The notes: a model not told the origin generated them from the sequence alone. A stretch of 64,000 nt of DNA from Algimonas porphyrae (GCF_041429795.1 NZ_CP163424.1:496001-560000); one strand, 5' to 3'. Positions 16,580 to 26,432 are shown, counted from the first letter of the stretch. Made by a program: numbers and translations.

Positions 16580-17425
16580 TTAGATCGCGTCCAGATCCAG
16601 GAGTTGAACGACCGGGACATGGTCTGACGGCTTGTCCCAGATGCGGGCATCCGTATGGATTTCGAAGCCTTCGCGACCCGTCGCGACTGCGGCGGGTTTC
16701 AGGGCCGGGCTGACCCAGATATGGTCGAGGCGACGCCCGCGATTGGACGCCATTACATCCTTCGCCCGGTAGCTCCACCAGCTATAGAGTTTTTCAGCGT
16801 CGTCCCGGAACAGGCGCGATGTGTCAGTAAAATCGTGGCTGGCGCGCAGGGTCTCGAGCAATTCGACCTCCTGCGGCGTGTGGCTGACAACCTTCAGCAG
16901 CTGCTTGTGCGACCAGACGTCATGCTCATGTGGGGCGATGTTGAAGTCCCCTACCAGCACCTGATGCTGGTCGCCGATGGCGAAGCGTTCGGCGAAATAT
17001 GCACGCATGTTCTCGATGAAATCGAGCTTGTGCCCGAATTTATCATTGACGGTCCGGTCGGCCACATCGCCGCCGGCCGGAATATAGAAGTTATGCAGCT
17101 CGAAATCGCCCGCATCGCCGCGCGCCGCGTCCGCCACTACGCGCGTACTGACATGGCGGGCGTGATCGAGCGGACAGAAGCTTGTCGGCAGGCGCTCAAG
17201 CGGCAGCTTCGAAATCGTCGCCGCCCCGTGATAGGCTTTCATCCCGGCGACTTCGATATATTCATAGCCGAGCGCCTTGAAGTTCTTCATCGGGAACTGG
17301 TCGTTTTGGCACTTGATTTCCTGCAGGCAGAGAATGTCCGGCTGCCGCTCTTCCAGAAACCGCAAGACGCTGGGTTCGCGCAGGCGGACCGAGTTGATAT
17401 TCCAGGTGGCGATGGAGATTTTCAT
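16580..17425 (-). CDS. xth: Exodeoxyribonuclease III (AP endonuclease)
   Basis: Cuts at abasic sites and removes 3' blocks in base-excision repair. All EEP-family motifs are present in 281 residues: IATWNINSVR, LCLQEIKC (metal-binding Glu), GDFNIAPHEHDVW, WWSYRAKDVMASNRGRRLDH and the C-terminal catalytic KPSDHVPVV. Convergent with the diheme cytochrome gene, only 10 bases apart. It lies downstream of lolA on the same strand with a 138-base gap. Confidence 0.96.
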   Translation of the reverse strand: MKISIATWNINSVRLREPSVLRFLEERQPDILCLQEIKCQNDQFPMKNFKALGYEYIEVAGMKAYHGAATISKLPLERLPTSFCPLDHARHVSTRVVADAARGDAGDFELHNFYIPAGGDVADRTVNDKFGHKLDFIENMRAYFAERFAIGDQHQVLVGDFNIAPHEHDVWSHKQLLKVVSHTPQEVELLETLRASHDFTDTSRLFRDDAEKLYSWWSYRAKDVMASNRGRRLDHIWVSPALKPAAVATGREGFEIHTDARIWDKPSDHVPVVQLLDLDAI

Positions 17426-17563
17426 ATGGGCTGCCTAACGCAGCAGGCGTGCAGCGTCAGGTGAAACTTTCGCCCATTTGTCAGATCGCGACCCAGCGTC
17501 GGGTGCTGGCCAAGCCAATGCCAGATCTAGTGCCGGATCGGATCAGTGTGCTGGCGACCCCGC

Positions 17564-18253
17564 CTAGCGGCGGCGGTCGCGGCGATCTTCGCGCTGGTCG
17601 CGCAGAATGAACAGGCGCGGATCAAGGGCCTGATTATATTGCAGCTCGGACAGACGCACCGTCGTCGTGCCACCAAATTCATCGGCAATGACCCATTCCA
17701 TCAGGGCGAGGCTCTGCGGATCGAAAACCAGCGTGATCGCTCCAGCCATCTCGCCAGACCCGTCGCGGGAAGTCACGCGCCACTGGTTTGGCAGTTTCTG
17801 AAACCCGATAACTTCCGTATCGCGCGCCAGATTGACATTTTCCTTGAGGAAATAGTTCAGCGGCGTGGCCGAGAGTGGCACACGATCGAAAGTTTCCAGT
17901 GCGCGGTCCTGCTGCACCAGCGTGACACCGTCTGAGACAATCAGCAGAGGATTGGGCGCGTCATATTCGAACCGGACGCGACCGGGGCGTTGCAGGTGGA
18001 CTGTGCCGGTGGAGACCGATCCATCCGCACCATATTGAGTGAACCGCCCTTGAAAGCTGCCCGTCGCGTTCAGGCCACCATCCACCCGCGCCAGATCCTG
18101 AGGAACCGACTGCGGGTGCGTAAAGGCCGGCAGATTGGTCGTGGAGGCATTCTGGACACGCGGCTGCGGCGCGTAGGCATCCTGTGCGGTCGAAAAAGCC
18201 GGAACGGCCAGCGCTATCAGAGCGGCGGCGGAGAGTGTATGGATCGATTTCAT
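17564..18253 (-). CDS. lolA: Outer-membrane lipoprotein carrier protein LolA
   Basis: Periplasmic chaperone that carries lipoproteins from the LolCDE complex to the outer membrane. The 229 residues begin with a signal peptide (to AFSTAQ), then an atypical Pro/Gln-rich stretch of about 40 residues. The LolA half-barrel follows: GSFQGRFTQYGADGSVSTG, RPGRVRFEYDAPNPLLIVSDG, PLNYFLKENVNLARD and LMEWVIADEFGGTTTVRL. It ends in a very basic tail (REDRRDRRR). This fits a region with many predicted lipoproteins. Divergent from dapB across 87 bases. Confidence 0.93.
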   Translation of the reverse strand: MKSIHTLSAAALIALAVPAFSTAQDAYAPQPRVQNASTTNLPAFTHPQSVPQDLARVDGGLNATGSFQGRFTQYGADGSVSTGTVHLQRPGRVRFEYDAPNPLLIVSDGVTLVQQDRALETFDRVPLSATPLNYFLKENVNLARDTEVIGFQKLPNQWRVTSRDGSGEMAGAITLVFDPQSLALMEWVIADEFGGTTTVRLSELQYNQALDPRLFILRDQREDRRDRRR

Positions 18254-18340
18254 GCGGTCCCTATAGCGAAGCGGAACTAAACGGCGACTGAACGTCTAGC
18301 TCATCTTCCTTAAACTTCCGCAAGGCTGTAAGCCGAAATC

Positions 18341-19054
18341 ATGAAAACTCTCGGTATTATCGGTGCAGACGGGCGCATGGGGCAGGCGGTCGGGCTGGCA
18401 GCGCAGAAACGCTACGACATTGTTGCGCGCATATCGAAGGATGATGCGGACTATCCGGCTCTATCGCAATGCGACGTTGTGATCGACTTTTCAGTCGGAT
18501 CGGCGCTAGTGCAGGCGCTGCCCCATTTTTCGGACGGGACGGCGCTGGTGTCGGGAACGACTGGACTCAGTCCTGACGAAGAGCGCGCCATATCCAATGT
18601 GTCGGCGCGTTTGCCCCTGCTCCGGTCCGGCAATTTTTCCATCGGCATTGCGGTGCTGTGCGCGCTGGCACGGCAGGCGGCGGCCTCGCTGGGCGACGAC
18701 TGGGATGTGGAAGTGCTGGAGATGCATCATAGACACAAGGTCGACGCGCCGTCCGGAACCGCGCTAATGCTGGGTGAGGCGCTCGCCAAAGGACGGGGCG
18801 TCACGCTCTCCGATGTCGCCGCGCATGAACGAGCCGGTGCGCGGAGGATTGGTGATATCGGTTTTTCGGTTCTGCGCGGCGGCGGCATTTATGGTGATCA
18901 TGAGGTCCGGATCGTCTCCGAATCGGAGCAGATCACGCTGGGTCACCGGGCCCTGAACCGGCAGGTTTTCGCCGACGGCGCTGTTCAAGCCGCCGATTGG
19001 CTGTTGGGCCGTCCGGCGGGGCTCTATTCCCTGGAGGACATGATAACCGTCTAA
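18341..19054 (+). CDS. dapB: 4-hydroxy-tetrahydrodipicolinate reductase
   Basis: NAD(P)H-dependent step of the diaminopimelate/lysine pathway, feeding peptidoglycan synthesis. The N-terminal Rossmann motif GIIGADGRMGQAVG and the signature EMHHRHKVDAPSGTA (catalytic His and Lys) are visible, followed by GGGIYGDHEVRI. At 237 residues it is slightly shorter than the usual 250-270. The stop shares a CTAA overlap with the stop of the convergent membrane-protein gene. Confidence 0.96.
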   Translation: MKTLGIIGADGRMGQAVGLAAQKRYDIVARISKDDADYPALSQCDVVIDFSVGSALVQALPHFSDGTALVSGTTGLSPDEERAISNVSARLPLLRSGNFSIGIAVLCALARQAAASLGDDWDVEVLEMHHRHKVDAPSGTALMLGEALAKGRGVTLSDVAAHERAGARRIGDIGFSVLRGGGIYGDHEVRIVSESEQITLGHRALNRQVFADGAVQAADWLLGRPAGLYSLEDMITV

Positions 19055-19515
19055 CGGGCCAGTTCGTCCTCCAGCCGCCCTGGCGTGCGCGCATGAAAGC
19101 GGCGCGCGCTGAGAAAGGCGATAGCGGCCCAGGCCCCCATCAGGCCGAAAAAGATGAAAAAGGCCCAGACCAGATAGCCCGGTTCGAACACGCGGGATCG
19201 GCCCGAGGCGCGCCACAGCATGTCCAACAAGACTTCCATGATCTTGGCGATCAGCGGCGTCGCCAGCAGTACGGTCCACAATGTCGCCGCAACATAGCTC
19301 GATACGCGCGGCGCATGCACGCGGCGATAGGCGCTGACAAAGCGGTCCTGTGCAACATGGGCGCCGACCATGTCCTGCTCGCAGCGATAGGCGAAATCGT
19401 CATTCGCCTCTTTTGTCAGTCCGACCCAGCCGATCGCCGCGCGGATCGTGAACACAAATGCAACCAGTGCAACGGGACCAAAAACCGCCCAGAGAACAAT
19501 ATCGCCGTAAACCAT
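19051..19515 (-). CDS. Small two-to-three-helix membrane protein, unknown
   Basis: No family recognised. About 154 residues, with a hydrophobic helix near the N-terminus (IVLWAVFGPVALVAFVFTI), a polar middle rich in Arg and aromatic residues, a second helix (YVAATLWTVLLATPLIAKI) and a third (YLVWAFFIFFGLMGAWAAI), ending in a basic tail. ATG at 19515 has GGGAGG almost abutting it, which is too close for a good ribosome site. A GTG at 19545 (10 more residues) is the alternative. It overlaps dapB end-to-end by four bases. Confidence 0.65.
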   Translation of the reverse strand: MVYGDIVLWAVFGPVALVAFVFTIRAAIGWVGLTKEANDDFAYRCEQDMVGAHVAQDRFVSAYRRVHAPRVSSYVAATLWTVLLATPLIAKIMEVLLDMLWRASGRSRVFEPGYLVWAFFIFFGLMGAWAAIAFLSARRFHARTPGRLEDELAR

Positions 19516-19592
19516 GCCTCCCGATATGGCGTATAAAGGCTTCACTTCAAGCGGCTTGCCCCGTGGCAGCCGCTGACATAGGGGCTGATGCC

Positions 19593-20150
19593 ATGTCCGA
19601 TCCTGTTTCCATTGCCTTTGTCTGCGCCAGCTTGCGTGAAGGCTCTATCAACCAGACGCTGGAAACGGCCCTGATGATCAAGGCAGCGGCGCTGGATGCG
19701 GAGCCCGTCAAGATCGATCTGTCCGAGTACGACATGCCGCTCTATCATGGCGATCTGAGAACGCCGGACACGGTTCAGGCGCTGATCGACCGGTTGAAGA
19801 CGTTTGACGCGATCGTGATCGTGACGCCCGAATATAACGGGTCGCTGCCACCACTCTTGAAGAATGTCATCGATTGGACGTCGACCGTGGAGACCGGGCA
19901 TCTGACCGGACCGATCTACGGCATTGCATCCTGCACACCCGGCCCGATGAGCGGGATCATGTGTCTGCGCCAGCTACATTATATTCTGAACCGCGTCGGC
20001 GCTGAAGTCGTTCCGGCGCAAGTCGGCTGCGGCAATGCATCGAAGGCCTTTGACGGGGAGGGCCGCATCGCCGTGGAGCCGACAAACGGCCTGGCGGACA
20101 AGATGCTGGGCCAGCTCATCGAACGGGCCAGACAGGCGCGTGACAGCTGA
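19593..20150 (+). CDS. NADPH-dependent FMN reductase (flavodoxin-like fold)
   Basis: A 185-residue cytoplasmic oxidoreductase of the NADPH_dep_FMN_red family. Typical features are AFVCASLREGSINQTLETAL (FMN phosphate loop), DAIVIVTPEYNGSLPPLLKNVIDW and GPIYGIASCTPGPMSG. ATG at 19593 gives the standard start; sequence further upstream is open but unlike the family. The stop is followed 7 bases later by the likely nth start, so the two are probably cotranscribed. Physiological substrate (free flavin, quinone or azo compounds) unknown. Confidence 0.9.
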   Translation: MSDPVSIAFVCASLREGSINQTLETALMIKAAALDAEPVKIDLSEYDMPLYHGDLRTPDTVQALIDRLKTFDAIVIVTPEYNGSLPPLLKNVIDWTSTVETGHLTGPIYGIASCTPGPMSGIMCLRQLHYILNRVGAEVVPAQVGCGNASKAFDGEGRIAVEPTNGLADKMLGQLIERARQARDS

Positions 20151-20157
20151 GGTGCGT

Positions 20158-20838
20158 GTGAAAAAGGAAAGGCTCTACAACATCTTGCCGCGCCCGAAAC
20201 TGAACCGGGCGCAGATCGCGGAAATCTATCAGCGGCTGCACCGCGACAATCCAAATCCGCGCACAGAGCTAAACTACTCCAACCCCTATACGCTGGTTGT
20301 CGCCGTCGCCCTGTCGGCACAGGCGACCGATGTCGGCGTGAACCGTGCGACCCGGGCCCTGTTCGAAAAGGCGGACAATCCGCAGGCCATGCTCGAGCTG
20401 GGCGAAGATGTGGTGCGCGATCACATCAAGACGATCGGCCTGTACCGCAATAAGGCCAAGAACGTGATCAAGCTGTCGCGCATGATCCTCGACGCGTTTG
20501 GCGGCGAGGTCCCGCAAAACCGGGACGATCTGATCAAGCTCCCGGGCGTCGGGCGAAAGACCGCGAACGTGGTGATGAACGAAGCTTTCGGTCAGCCGAC
20601 CATGGCCGTCGATACGCATATCTTCCGCGTCGCCAACCGGACGGGTATGGCGCCGGGCAAGGATGTGGTGGAGGTGGAGCTGAACCTGTTGCGCGTGACG
20701 CCGGACGAATTTCTGATGGGGGCCCATCACTGGGTGCTGCTGCATGGCCGCTATACTTGCGTCGCCCGCACACCGAAATGCTATGATTGCAAGATCGCCG
20801 ATCTGTGCCAGTTCAGACCAAAGACCCCGGATCCATAA
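20158..20838 (+). CDS. nth: Endonuclease III (bifunctional DNA glycosylase/AP lyase)
   Basis: Removes oxidised pyrimidines in base-excision repair. The HhH-GPD core shows the catalytic Lys in LPGVGRKTANVV and the Asp in MAVDTHIFRVANR. The C-terminal [4Fe-4S] loop C-X6-C-X2-C-X5-C is intact (CVARTPKCYDCKIADLC). Start is not certain: GTG codons at 20140, 20152 and 20158 are in frame. I prefer 20158 because GAGG lies five bases before it. It sits in a run with the flavin reductase, a DsrE-like gene and miaB. Confidence 0.95.
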   Translation: MKKERLYNILPRPKLNRAQIAEIYQRLHRDNPNPRTELNYSNPYTLVVAVALSAQATDVGVNRATRALFEKADNPQAMLELGEDVVRDHIKTIGLYRNKAKNVIKLSRMILDAFGGEVPQNRDDLIKLPGVGRKTANVVMNEAFGQPTMAVDTHIFRVANRTGMAPGKDVVEVELNLLRVTPDEFLMGAHHWVLLHGRYTCVARTPKCYDCKIADLCQFRPKTPDP

Positions 20839-20848
20839 GGACCTCCGC

Positions 20849-21388
20849 ATGCGCCATATCTGTCTCCTCGCCTGCATGATCCTGTTTCCGGTTGCGGCCT
20901 TGGCCGGGCCCAGTGACTTCCAGACAGGTCCCGTTATCGACGGGTTCGGACCTAAGGCGGTGGTTGCGGAGGCGCAGACGCTGCCGGATGACATCAGTTT
21001 CAAAGTGGCCTTCGACACCGCCAAAGCGTCGGAGGGTGATGCGCTCAACCGGACACTGGAAAGTGCCGCGCGCTTCCTCAACATGCATGCTGCCGCCGGC
21101 GTCGATCCGGAGAATATCAGGCTGGCCGTTGTCACCCATGGTGGCGCGGCGTTCGATATGCTGCACGCGGAAGCCTATGCGGATCGTCATGAGGGCCGCA
21201 CCAATCCGAATGTCGCGCTGATTGCGGCCCTGACGGACCGGAATGTCCGCATCATTCTGTGCGGACAGACCGCCGCCTATCGCGACATCGCCAAAGACGA
21301 TCTGCTGCCTGGTGTCGAGCTCGCCCTGTCCGCCATGACGGCTCATGCCCAACTGCAACAGGATGGCTATACGCTGAACCCGTTCTGA
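20849..21388 (+). CDS. DsrE/DsrF-like exported protein
   Basis: 179 residues. The N-terminal signal peptide ([20 protein letters not shown]) is followed by a DsrE-like alpha/beta fold: [12 protein letters not shown], an alpha helix, [48 protein letters not shown]. The single Cys in ILCGQ is where DsrE-type proteins carry their reactive Cys. Export makes a classical sulfur-relay partner unlikely; a periplasmic sulfur or thiol role is inference. AAGGA ribosome site, 10 bases after nth. Confidence 0.83.
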   Translation: MRHICLLACMILFPVAALAGPSDFQTGPVIDGFGPKAVVAEAQTLPDDISFKVAFDTAKASEGDALNRTLESAARFLNMHAAAGVDPENIRLAVVTHGGAAFDMLHAEAYADRHEGRTNPNVALIAALTDRNVRIILCGQTAAYRDIAKDDLLPGVELALSAMTAHAQLQQDGYTLNPF

Positions 21389-21456
21389 GTGGGCCGGCTT
21401 GCAGGGGCCTCGATGAGGCTCTAAAGCGCGCATCACTACATCATCGAAAGCCCGCC

Positions 21457-22959
21457 ATGTCACCCCGCGATAAAACCGCGTCCCGTGACAGCCGCTCGAG
21501 TACCAAGACAGCGCGAAAGAGCACTGTTCTGGATATCGGACGACCTGTCACGGCTGCCGCCAGCAAACCCAGACCTGCCACTCATCTGAACGTCGAAGCA
21601 CCGACGATCGCGAAACCGCGCATCACGCCGGGCAAAAACACCAAATCGGTCTTCATCAAGACCTATGGGTGCCAGATGAACGTCTATGACAGCGAGCGTA
21701 TGGCCGACGTGCTCGCACCGATTGGCTACGCCGCTGTCGACAAACCGGACGATGCCGATCTGGTCATCCTCAACACCTGTCACATTCGCGAAAAGGCAGC
21801 CGAGAAAGTCTATTCCGAGCTGGGTCGGATCCGGCAGCATAAGGAACGCAATAAACCGGACATGAAAGTCGCCGTCGCCGGCTGCGTCGCGCAGGCCGAA
21901 GGCGCTGAGATCAAGCGCCGCGCCCCCGTGGTCGACATGGTGCTCGGCCCGCAGACCTATCACAAGCTGCCGGAAATGATTGCGCGTGTGTCGCGCGAAA
22001 CAGGTGATGTGCTTGAGACTGAGTTCGACACGATCGAGAAGTTCGACGCGCTGCCTGCCGGGCGTCAGGCCAAGGGCTATTCGGCGTTTCTCACCGTCCA
22101 AGAGGGCTGCGACAAATTCTGCACCTTCTGCGTCGTCCCCTATACGCGCGGCGCGGAAGTGAGCCGTCCGGTCGAACAGATCGTAGCCGAAGCGCGCAGC
22201 CTCGCCAGCCAGGGCGTGCGCGAAATCACGCTGATCGGACAGAATGTGGACGCATACCATGCGGATGGTCCGGACGGGGCGGAGTGGGGTCTGGGCGAAC
22301 TGATCCGTCATGTGGCCAAGATCGGCGGGATCGACCGGCTGCGCTTCACCACCTCCCACCCGCGCGACATGGATGACGGGCTGATTGAAACGCTCAGCAC
22401 TGAGCCGAAACTGATGCCCTATCTGCATCTGCCGATTCAGGCCGGCAGCGATCGGGTGCTCCACGCCATGAATCGCGGCCATAGCTATGCGCATTACCGC
22501 GACCTGATTGCGAAAGTCCGCGCCGCGCGTCCGGACATCGCCCTGTCCGGGGATTTCATTGTCGGCTTTCCCGGTGAAACGGATGAGGATTTCGAAGCGA
22601 CGATGAACTGCGTGCGCGAAATCGGCTATGCCAGCTCGTTCTCGTTCAAATACTCCACCCGGCCCGGCACACCTGGCGCCACCTTGCCCCATCAGGTGCC
22701 TGAAGCGGTGAAATCGGAGCGCCTCAAACGGCTACAAGACCTGCTCTACACGCAGCAGCGCGAATGGAATGAAAGCCTGATCGGCAAAACGCTCGATGTG
22801 CTGGTCGAAGGCCATGCCAAAGAGCCGGGACGTCTGTTCGGACGCAGCCCCTACCTGACAGGCACCCATTTCGACGGCCCTGACGACCTGATCGGGCAAA
22901 TCGTGCCCGTGACGATCACGAGCGCGGGGGTGAACTCTCTGGTGGGGGCGTTGGTTTAA
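21457..22959 (+). CDS. miaB: tRNA-2-methylthio-N6-dimethylallyladenosine synthase
   Basis: Radical-SAM methylthiotransferase modifying A37 of tRNAs that read UNN codons. Order: a Ser/Lys/Arg-rich N-terminal extension of about 60 residues; the MTTase domain with the second cluster Cys residues ([32 protein letters not shown]); the radical-SAM motif GCDKFCTFC; and a C-terminal TRAM domain. The 500-residue length exceeds the usual 440-470 because of the extension, which looks disordered and is not needed for activity in relatives. Start at 21457 is the first ATG compatible with family length. Confidence 0.96.
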   Translation: MSPRDKTASRDSRSSTKTARKSTVLDIGRPVTAAASKPRPATHLNVEAPTIAKPRITPGKNTKSVFIKTYGCQMNVYDSERMADVLAPIGYAAVDKPDDADLVILNTCHIREKAAEKVYSELGRIRQHKERNKPDMKVAVAGCVAQAEGAEIKRRAPVVDMVLGPQTYHKLPEMIARVSRETGDVLETEFDTIEKFDALPAGRQAKGYSAFLTVQEGCDKFCTFCVVPYTRGAEVSRPVEQIVAEARSLASQGVREITLIGQNVDAYHADGPDGAEWGLGELIRHVAKIGGIDRLRFTTSHPRDMDDGLIETLSTEPKLMPYLHLPIQAGSDRVLHAMNRGHSYAHYRDLIAKVRAARPDIALSGDFIVGFPGETDEDFEATMNCVREIGYASSFSFKYSTRPGTPGATLPHQVPEAVKSERLKRLQDLLYTQQREWNESLIGKTLDVLVEGHAKEPGRLFGRSPYLTGTHFDGPDDLIGQIVPVTITSAGVNSLVGALV

Positions 22960-23276
22960 GGATCAGGCTAAATGCTGTTGCTGCGGTTTTTACCGAAAAC
23001 CATGTAGGGATGGTGCGTATTAACTTGCGATGGTGCAATTTACAGAGCCACCATTTCTCCAGATTACATAATCACTGGAAAGCATAAGGGGTCGAGTTAT
23101 GCTCGGCTTTCAACTAAAAATGTAAAGATTCTGCCGCCCAGCTTTTGTGAATAGAAGACCCTTCACGGCGAAGCCATTCATGTGCCGTTGATGGCCAATT
23201 CACGACTTTCCTTCTTAATTGTCGCATTTTGGTGTAAGCGACAGATGCGCGATGGGCGCATATTTGGGAGGACATT
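22960..23276. other. AT-richer intergenic region before the GlsB-type gene
   Basis: 317 bases clearly lower in GC than the surroundings. No ORF, tRNA or terminator was recognised. It contains two copies of gatggtgc (near 23010 and 23028) and an inverted repeat TGTCGC/GCGACA at 23220-23225 and 23238-23243, which could be an operator for the following stress gene. Confidence 0.5.
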
Positions 23277-23531
23277 ATGACATTGGAAGCAATTCTGATC
23301 TGGATTCTGATCGGGGCCGTGGCGGGTTGGCTCGCTGGGGTGGTGATGAAATCCGGGCGGCCTTACGGGCTGATCGGAGACATCATCATCGGTATCGTCG
23401 GCGCCTTCATCGGCGGCTGGCTGCTCGGAATGCTGGGCGTCGCCTTTGGTGGCATTCTGGGGACCATCGTGACGGCCTTTATCGGCGCCGTCGTGCTGAT
23501 CTTCCTGATCCGCCTCATCAAGAAGGCTTGA
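23277..23531 (+). CDS. GlsB/YeaQ/YmgE-family stress membrane protein
   Basis: 84 residues with three glycine-rich membrane helices, including LIGAVAGWLAGVVMKSG, LIGDIIIGIVGAFIGGWLLG and GTIVTAFIGAVVLIFLIRLI. This is the 'transglycosylase-associated' family, which is commonly induced by envelope or general stress; the name does not imply enzyme activity. GGGAGGA ribosome site 4 bases before the ATG. Preceded by a long AT-rich gap, consistent with individual regulation, and followed by its own terminator. Confidence 0.92.
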   Translation: MTLEAILIWILIGAVAGWLAGVVMKSGRPYGLIGDIIIGIVGAFIGGWLLGMLGVAFGGILGTIVTAFIGAVVLIFLIRLIKKA

Positions 23532-23584
23532 TCAAGACCGTTTGATCGCACGCACGGCTCAAACCGTCAAAGATCGATCAGTCG

Positions 23585-23610
23585 CGCCCGCCCTCCCGGC
23601 GGGCGTTTTT
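23585..23610 (+). terminator. Intrinsic terminator after the GlsB-type gene
   Basis: CGCCCGCC-CTCCC-GGCGGGCG followed by TTTTT. It reaches the stop codon of the convergent beta-propeller gene. Confidence 0.92.
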
Positions 23611-24538
23611 ATTGCACTCTGTAGCCCCGCACGGTTCCCGGCATCCAGTTCGGCGTAATCAGCGTAGCGTCATCCACGAGCAGAATATCGTTCATCAGGG
23701 TCGCGCCCTCTTCACCGCTCGTGTCCTGCAACAGGACAGGGGCCTCGCCCTCGCGGACATGCCAGAGCTGTCCGGGCCAGCTGCTGATGATGTAGCTCCC
23801 GTCGCTGCGCAGTCCGATACCGTCGGCATTCTCCATGCCCGCCGCGAGGCCAGTAATGGCCTTGGTTTCCAGATCGATGCTGAGCAACTCACCCGCGCTC
23901 ATCGTGGTGACGAGCAGTCTGTCGCCTTCCATCTGCAGGCCGTTGACGCCGCCGAGACGGTCGTCTTCGAGCCAGACCGTGATCGTGTCATCTTCCAGCT
24001 TGTAGATGCGGGCATTGGCACTGTCGCTGAGAAAGGCGCTCGCGCCCGGACCCTTGGCAATGTCGTTCAGGAAGGTTGCGTCCGGTGCCGGCAGGCGTTT
24101 GGCGAGGCGTCCCTCATCAGCGAGGATGAAGGCGACGTGGTCGATATCGGTGGCGAGCAGGGTGAGACCCTTGTCATTTTCGACCAGCGTCATGCCTTTT
24201 GGCGCGTGCAGCGGGACGGCATCCGTGCCCGCGACCCAGTTGCGTTCGAGGATCGTGCCGTTCGTTCCGACCAGTGAAATAACGCCGTCATTATCCTGCG
24301 CCGTGCCGTCGCCGCCGACATTGGACACGTAATAGCCGCGCCCGTCTTGCGTCGCGATCACGCTCTCCGGCGCGTCGAACCCGTCCAGCACCCAGGCTTC
24401 GTTCAGGGTGAGTGCTATGGTCTCGGTAATGGGTTGTTCAGCCGACTCGGCTGACGTCGCATTGTCCAGAGCGGTTTCGGGCGCACAAGCCAGAAGCGCG
24501 GTCGACAGAGACAGAAGGGTAAGACAACGGATGGGCAT
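23609..24538 (-). CDS. Beta-propeller (SMP-30/NHL-like) lipoprotein
   Basis: 309 residues from ATG 24538. The lipoprotein signal MPIRCLTLLSLSTALLAC (lipobox LLAC) is followed by an acidic linker and repeated propeller-blade segments: PESVIATQDGRGYYVSNVGG, PKGMTLVENDKGLTLLATD, GASAFLSDSANARIYKLED, DGIGLRSDGSYIISSWPGQL. This resembles SMP-30/gluconolactonase and strictosidine-synthase-like propellers, but metal ligands cannot be assigned with confidence. Probably periplasmic, anchored to the outer membrane. Some upstream in-frame codons exist, but ATG 24538 gives a normal lipobox position. Confidence 0.83.
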   Translation of the reverse strand: MPIRCLTLLSLSTALLACAPETALDNATSAESAEQPITETIALTLNEAWVLDGFDAPESVIATQDGRGYYVSNVGGDGTAQDNDGVISLVGTNGTILERNWVAGTDAVPLHAPKGMTLVENDKGLTLLATDIDHVAFILADEGRLAKRLPAPDATFLNDIAKGPGASAFLSDSANARIYKLEDDTITVWLEDDRLGGVNGLQMEGDRLLVTTMSAGELLSIDLETKAITGLAAGMENADGIGLRSDGSYIISSWPGQLWHVREGEAPVLLQDTSGEEGATLMNDILLVDDATLITPNWMPGTVRGYRVQ

Positions 24539-24637
24539 GAGAGGGCTCCGAAAACAGAAGGAGCCTCTTTCTACGACATCCGTCCTTACACTCAAGACCT
24601 ATCTGGCAATTCCGGTCAATCAGCGCTTGAAGTTGGA

Positions 24638-26239
24638 CTAACCCGCCCCTGGCAATATGTAGCCGACCGGCGCGCCCGGCCCCAGATCGATACCCAGGAA
24701 GATCCAGACCATCATCAGGATGACGCCCGTAATCAGCAGCCAGACCGAATAGGGGATCATCATCGCCGTCAGGCTACCGATCCCGAAATCCTTCTGCCAA
24801 CGCTGGGCGAAGACGAGGATCAGCGGGAAATAGACCATGAGCGGCGTGATGATATTGGTTGCCCCGTCGCCGACCCGGTAGGCGGCGGTTGCCCCTTCCG
24901 GAGAGACGCCGAGCAGCATCAGCATCGGCACGAGCACCGGAGCGAGCAGAGCCCATTTGGCAGACGCCGATCCGACGAACAGGTTCAGCAAACCCGCGAA
25001 AAGCACGATCAGGCCGAGGGCGATCGGCAGGGGGAGGCCCGAGGCTTCAATCCCGTTGGCACCGTGGATCGCCGTAATCAGGCCCAGATTGGACCAGTTG
25101 AACATGGCGACGAAATGGGCGGCGGCGAAGGCCAGAACGAGGTAATAGCCCATATCCTTCATCGCTTCGGCCATCATATTGACCAGATCGCGATGATCCT
25201 TGATCGATCCGGCAGCGCGACCATAGGCCCAGCCCATGGCGAGGAACAGGATCATGAAACCCGCGACCAGCGAACGGAAAAAGGGCGTTGCGGTCACGTA
25301 CCAAGCCTGTCCGGGCACGGCCGTCTCGTCGGCGAGCAAGGGCGTACCGGGGGCAAAGGTCATGGCGGCCCAGAGGGCAAAGACGGCCAGCATGGCCAGT
25401 CCAGCATTGCGCAGGCCCCGGCGCTGTGCATCGCTCAGTGGCTTGTCTTCTTCGCCATATTCTGCGGCCTGACGCTCATCGGGGGCCCATTTGCCCAGGC
25501 GGGGCTCGATGATCTTGTCGGTCACGAACCAGATAGTCGGCAGATAGATCACCATCAGAACGGCGATGAACCACCAGTTGCCGGCAATATTCATGGTCCA
25601 ACTTGGGTCCAGACCTGAGCCATCAACGGCGGCTTCGGTGATGCCGAACAGCAAGGCGTCGAGCTGACCGGGGGAGATGTTAGCGGAAAACCCGCCCGAT
25701 ACACCGGCGAAAGCGGCGGCAATACCTGCTAGCGGATGTCGTCCGGCGGATGCGAACAGGATTGCAGCCAGCGGGATCATGACAACGTAGCCCGCATCCG
25801 CCGCATGGTTGGACAGCATCGCCACCAGCGCTACGACCGGCGTCAGCAGGAATAGCGGCGCGCCGCGAACGGCCTGACGAATGCCCGCCGCAAACAGGCC
25901 CGAGCGTTCCGCCACGCCCGCGCCCAGCATCACCACCAGCACATAGCCGAGCGGATGGAAGTGGGTGAAGGTCTTCGGCATTTCCGTCCAGAGCAGCTGA
26001 ATATTCTCTGCCGAGAGCAGAGAGGCAGACCGGATCACTTCGGGCGATCCGTCAGCGCCGACCTGCGTGGGATGCAGGGCGGACAGGCCCATCCATTTCA
26101 GAACAACCGATATGATCAACAGCAGGGCGATCAGATAAAAGAAGATGAAGACAGGGTCCGGCAGGCGGTTACCCGTTTTTTCGACCCATGAGAGAAACCC
26201 TTTTTGTGGCGGTTCTGTCGGAACGGTACTGTCGGTCAT
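24638..26239 (-). CDS. AbgT-family transporter
   Basis: Inner-membrane transporter of the AbgT family, which moves p-aminobenzoyl-glutamate or exports sulfonamides. 533 residues from ATG 26239. N-terminal SWVEKTGNRLPDPVFIFFYLIALL is the family signature, followed by about 12 helices including PLGYVLVVMLGAGVAERSGL, FVGSASAKWALLAPVLVPM and YRVGDGATNIITPLMVYFPL. The last motif is highly characteristic. The 99-base gap to the propeller gene downstream leaves cotranscription open. Confidence 0.94.
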   Translation of the reverse strand: MTDSTVPTEPPQKGFLSWVEKTGNRLPDPVFIFFYLIALLLIISVVLKWMGLSALHPTQVGADGSPEVIRSASLLSAENIQLLWTEMPKTFTHFHPLGYVLVVMLGAGVAERSGLFAAGIRQAVRGAPLFLLTPVVALVAMLSNHAADAGYVVMIPLAAILFASAGRHPLAGIAAAFAGVSGGFSANISPGQLDALLFGITEAAVDGSGLDPSWTMNIAGNWWFIAVLMVIYLPTIWFVTDKIIEPRLGKWAPDERQAAEYGEEDKPLSDAQRRGLRNAGLAMLAVFALWAAMTFAPGTPLLADETAVPGQAWYVTATPFFRSLVAGFMILFLAMGWAYGRAAGSIKDHRDLVNMMAEAMKDMGYYLVLAFAAAHFVAMFNWSNLGLITAIHGANGIEASGLPLPIALGLIVLFAGLLNLFVGSASAKWALLAPVLVPMLMLLGVSPEGATAAYRVGDGATNIITPLMVYFPLILVFAQRWQKDFGIGSLTAMMIPYSVWLLITGVILMMVWIFLGIDLGPGAPVGYILPGAG

Positions 26240-26432
26240 GTCGGGCTCATCAATCGGGTGGCTTTTCCCGACCTTATGAGGCTCTGACGCAAAAGCAAAC
26301 ATCTGATCGCCAATCTTAGTGGCGCCTATGGATCAACGGCTCATTAACCAGCAATAATTAGAGCCTGACTGCATCATGACATCGAGATCTTCGACACAGA
26401 CGAAGCCGCATTTGGCTAACCTGCGCAGAGAG

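Noticed and set aside
21460-22692. Long open frame on the minus strand opposite miaB (410 codons)
   Set aside because: Mirror frame of a real gene in GC-rich DNA; composition shows no recognisable domain and miaB has all catalytic motifs.
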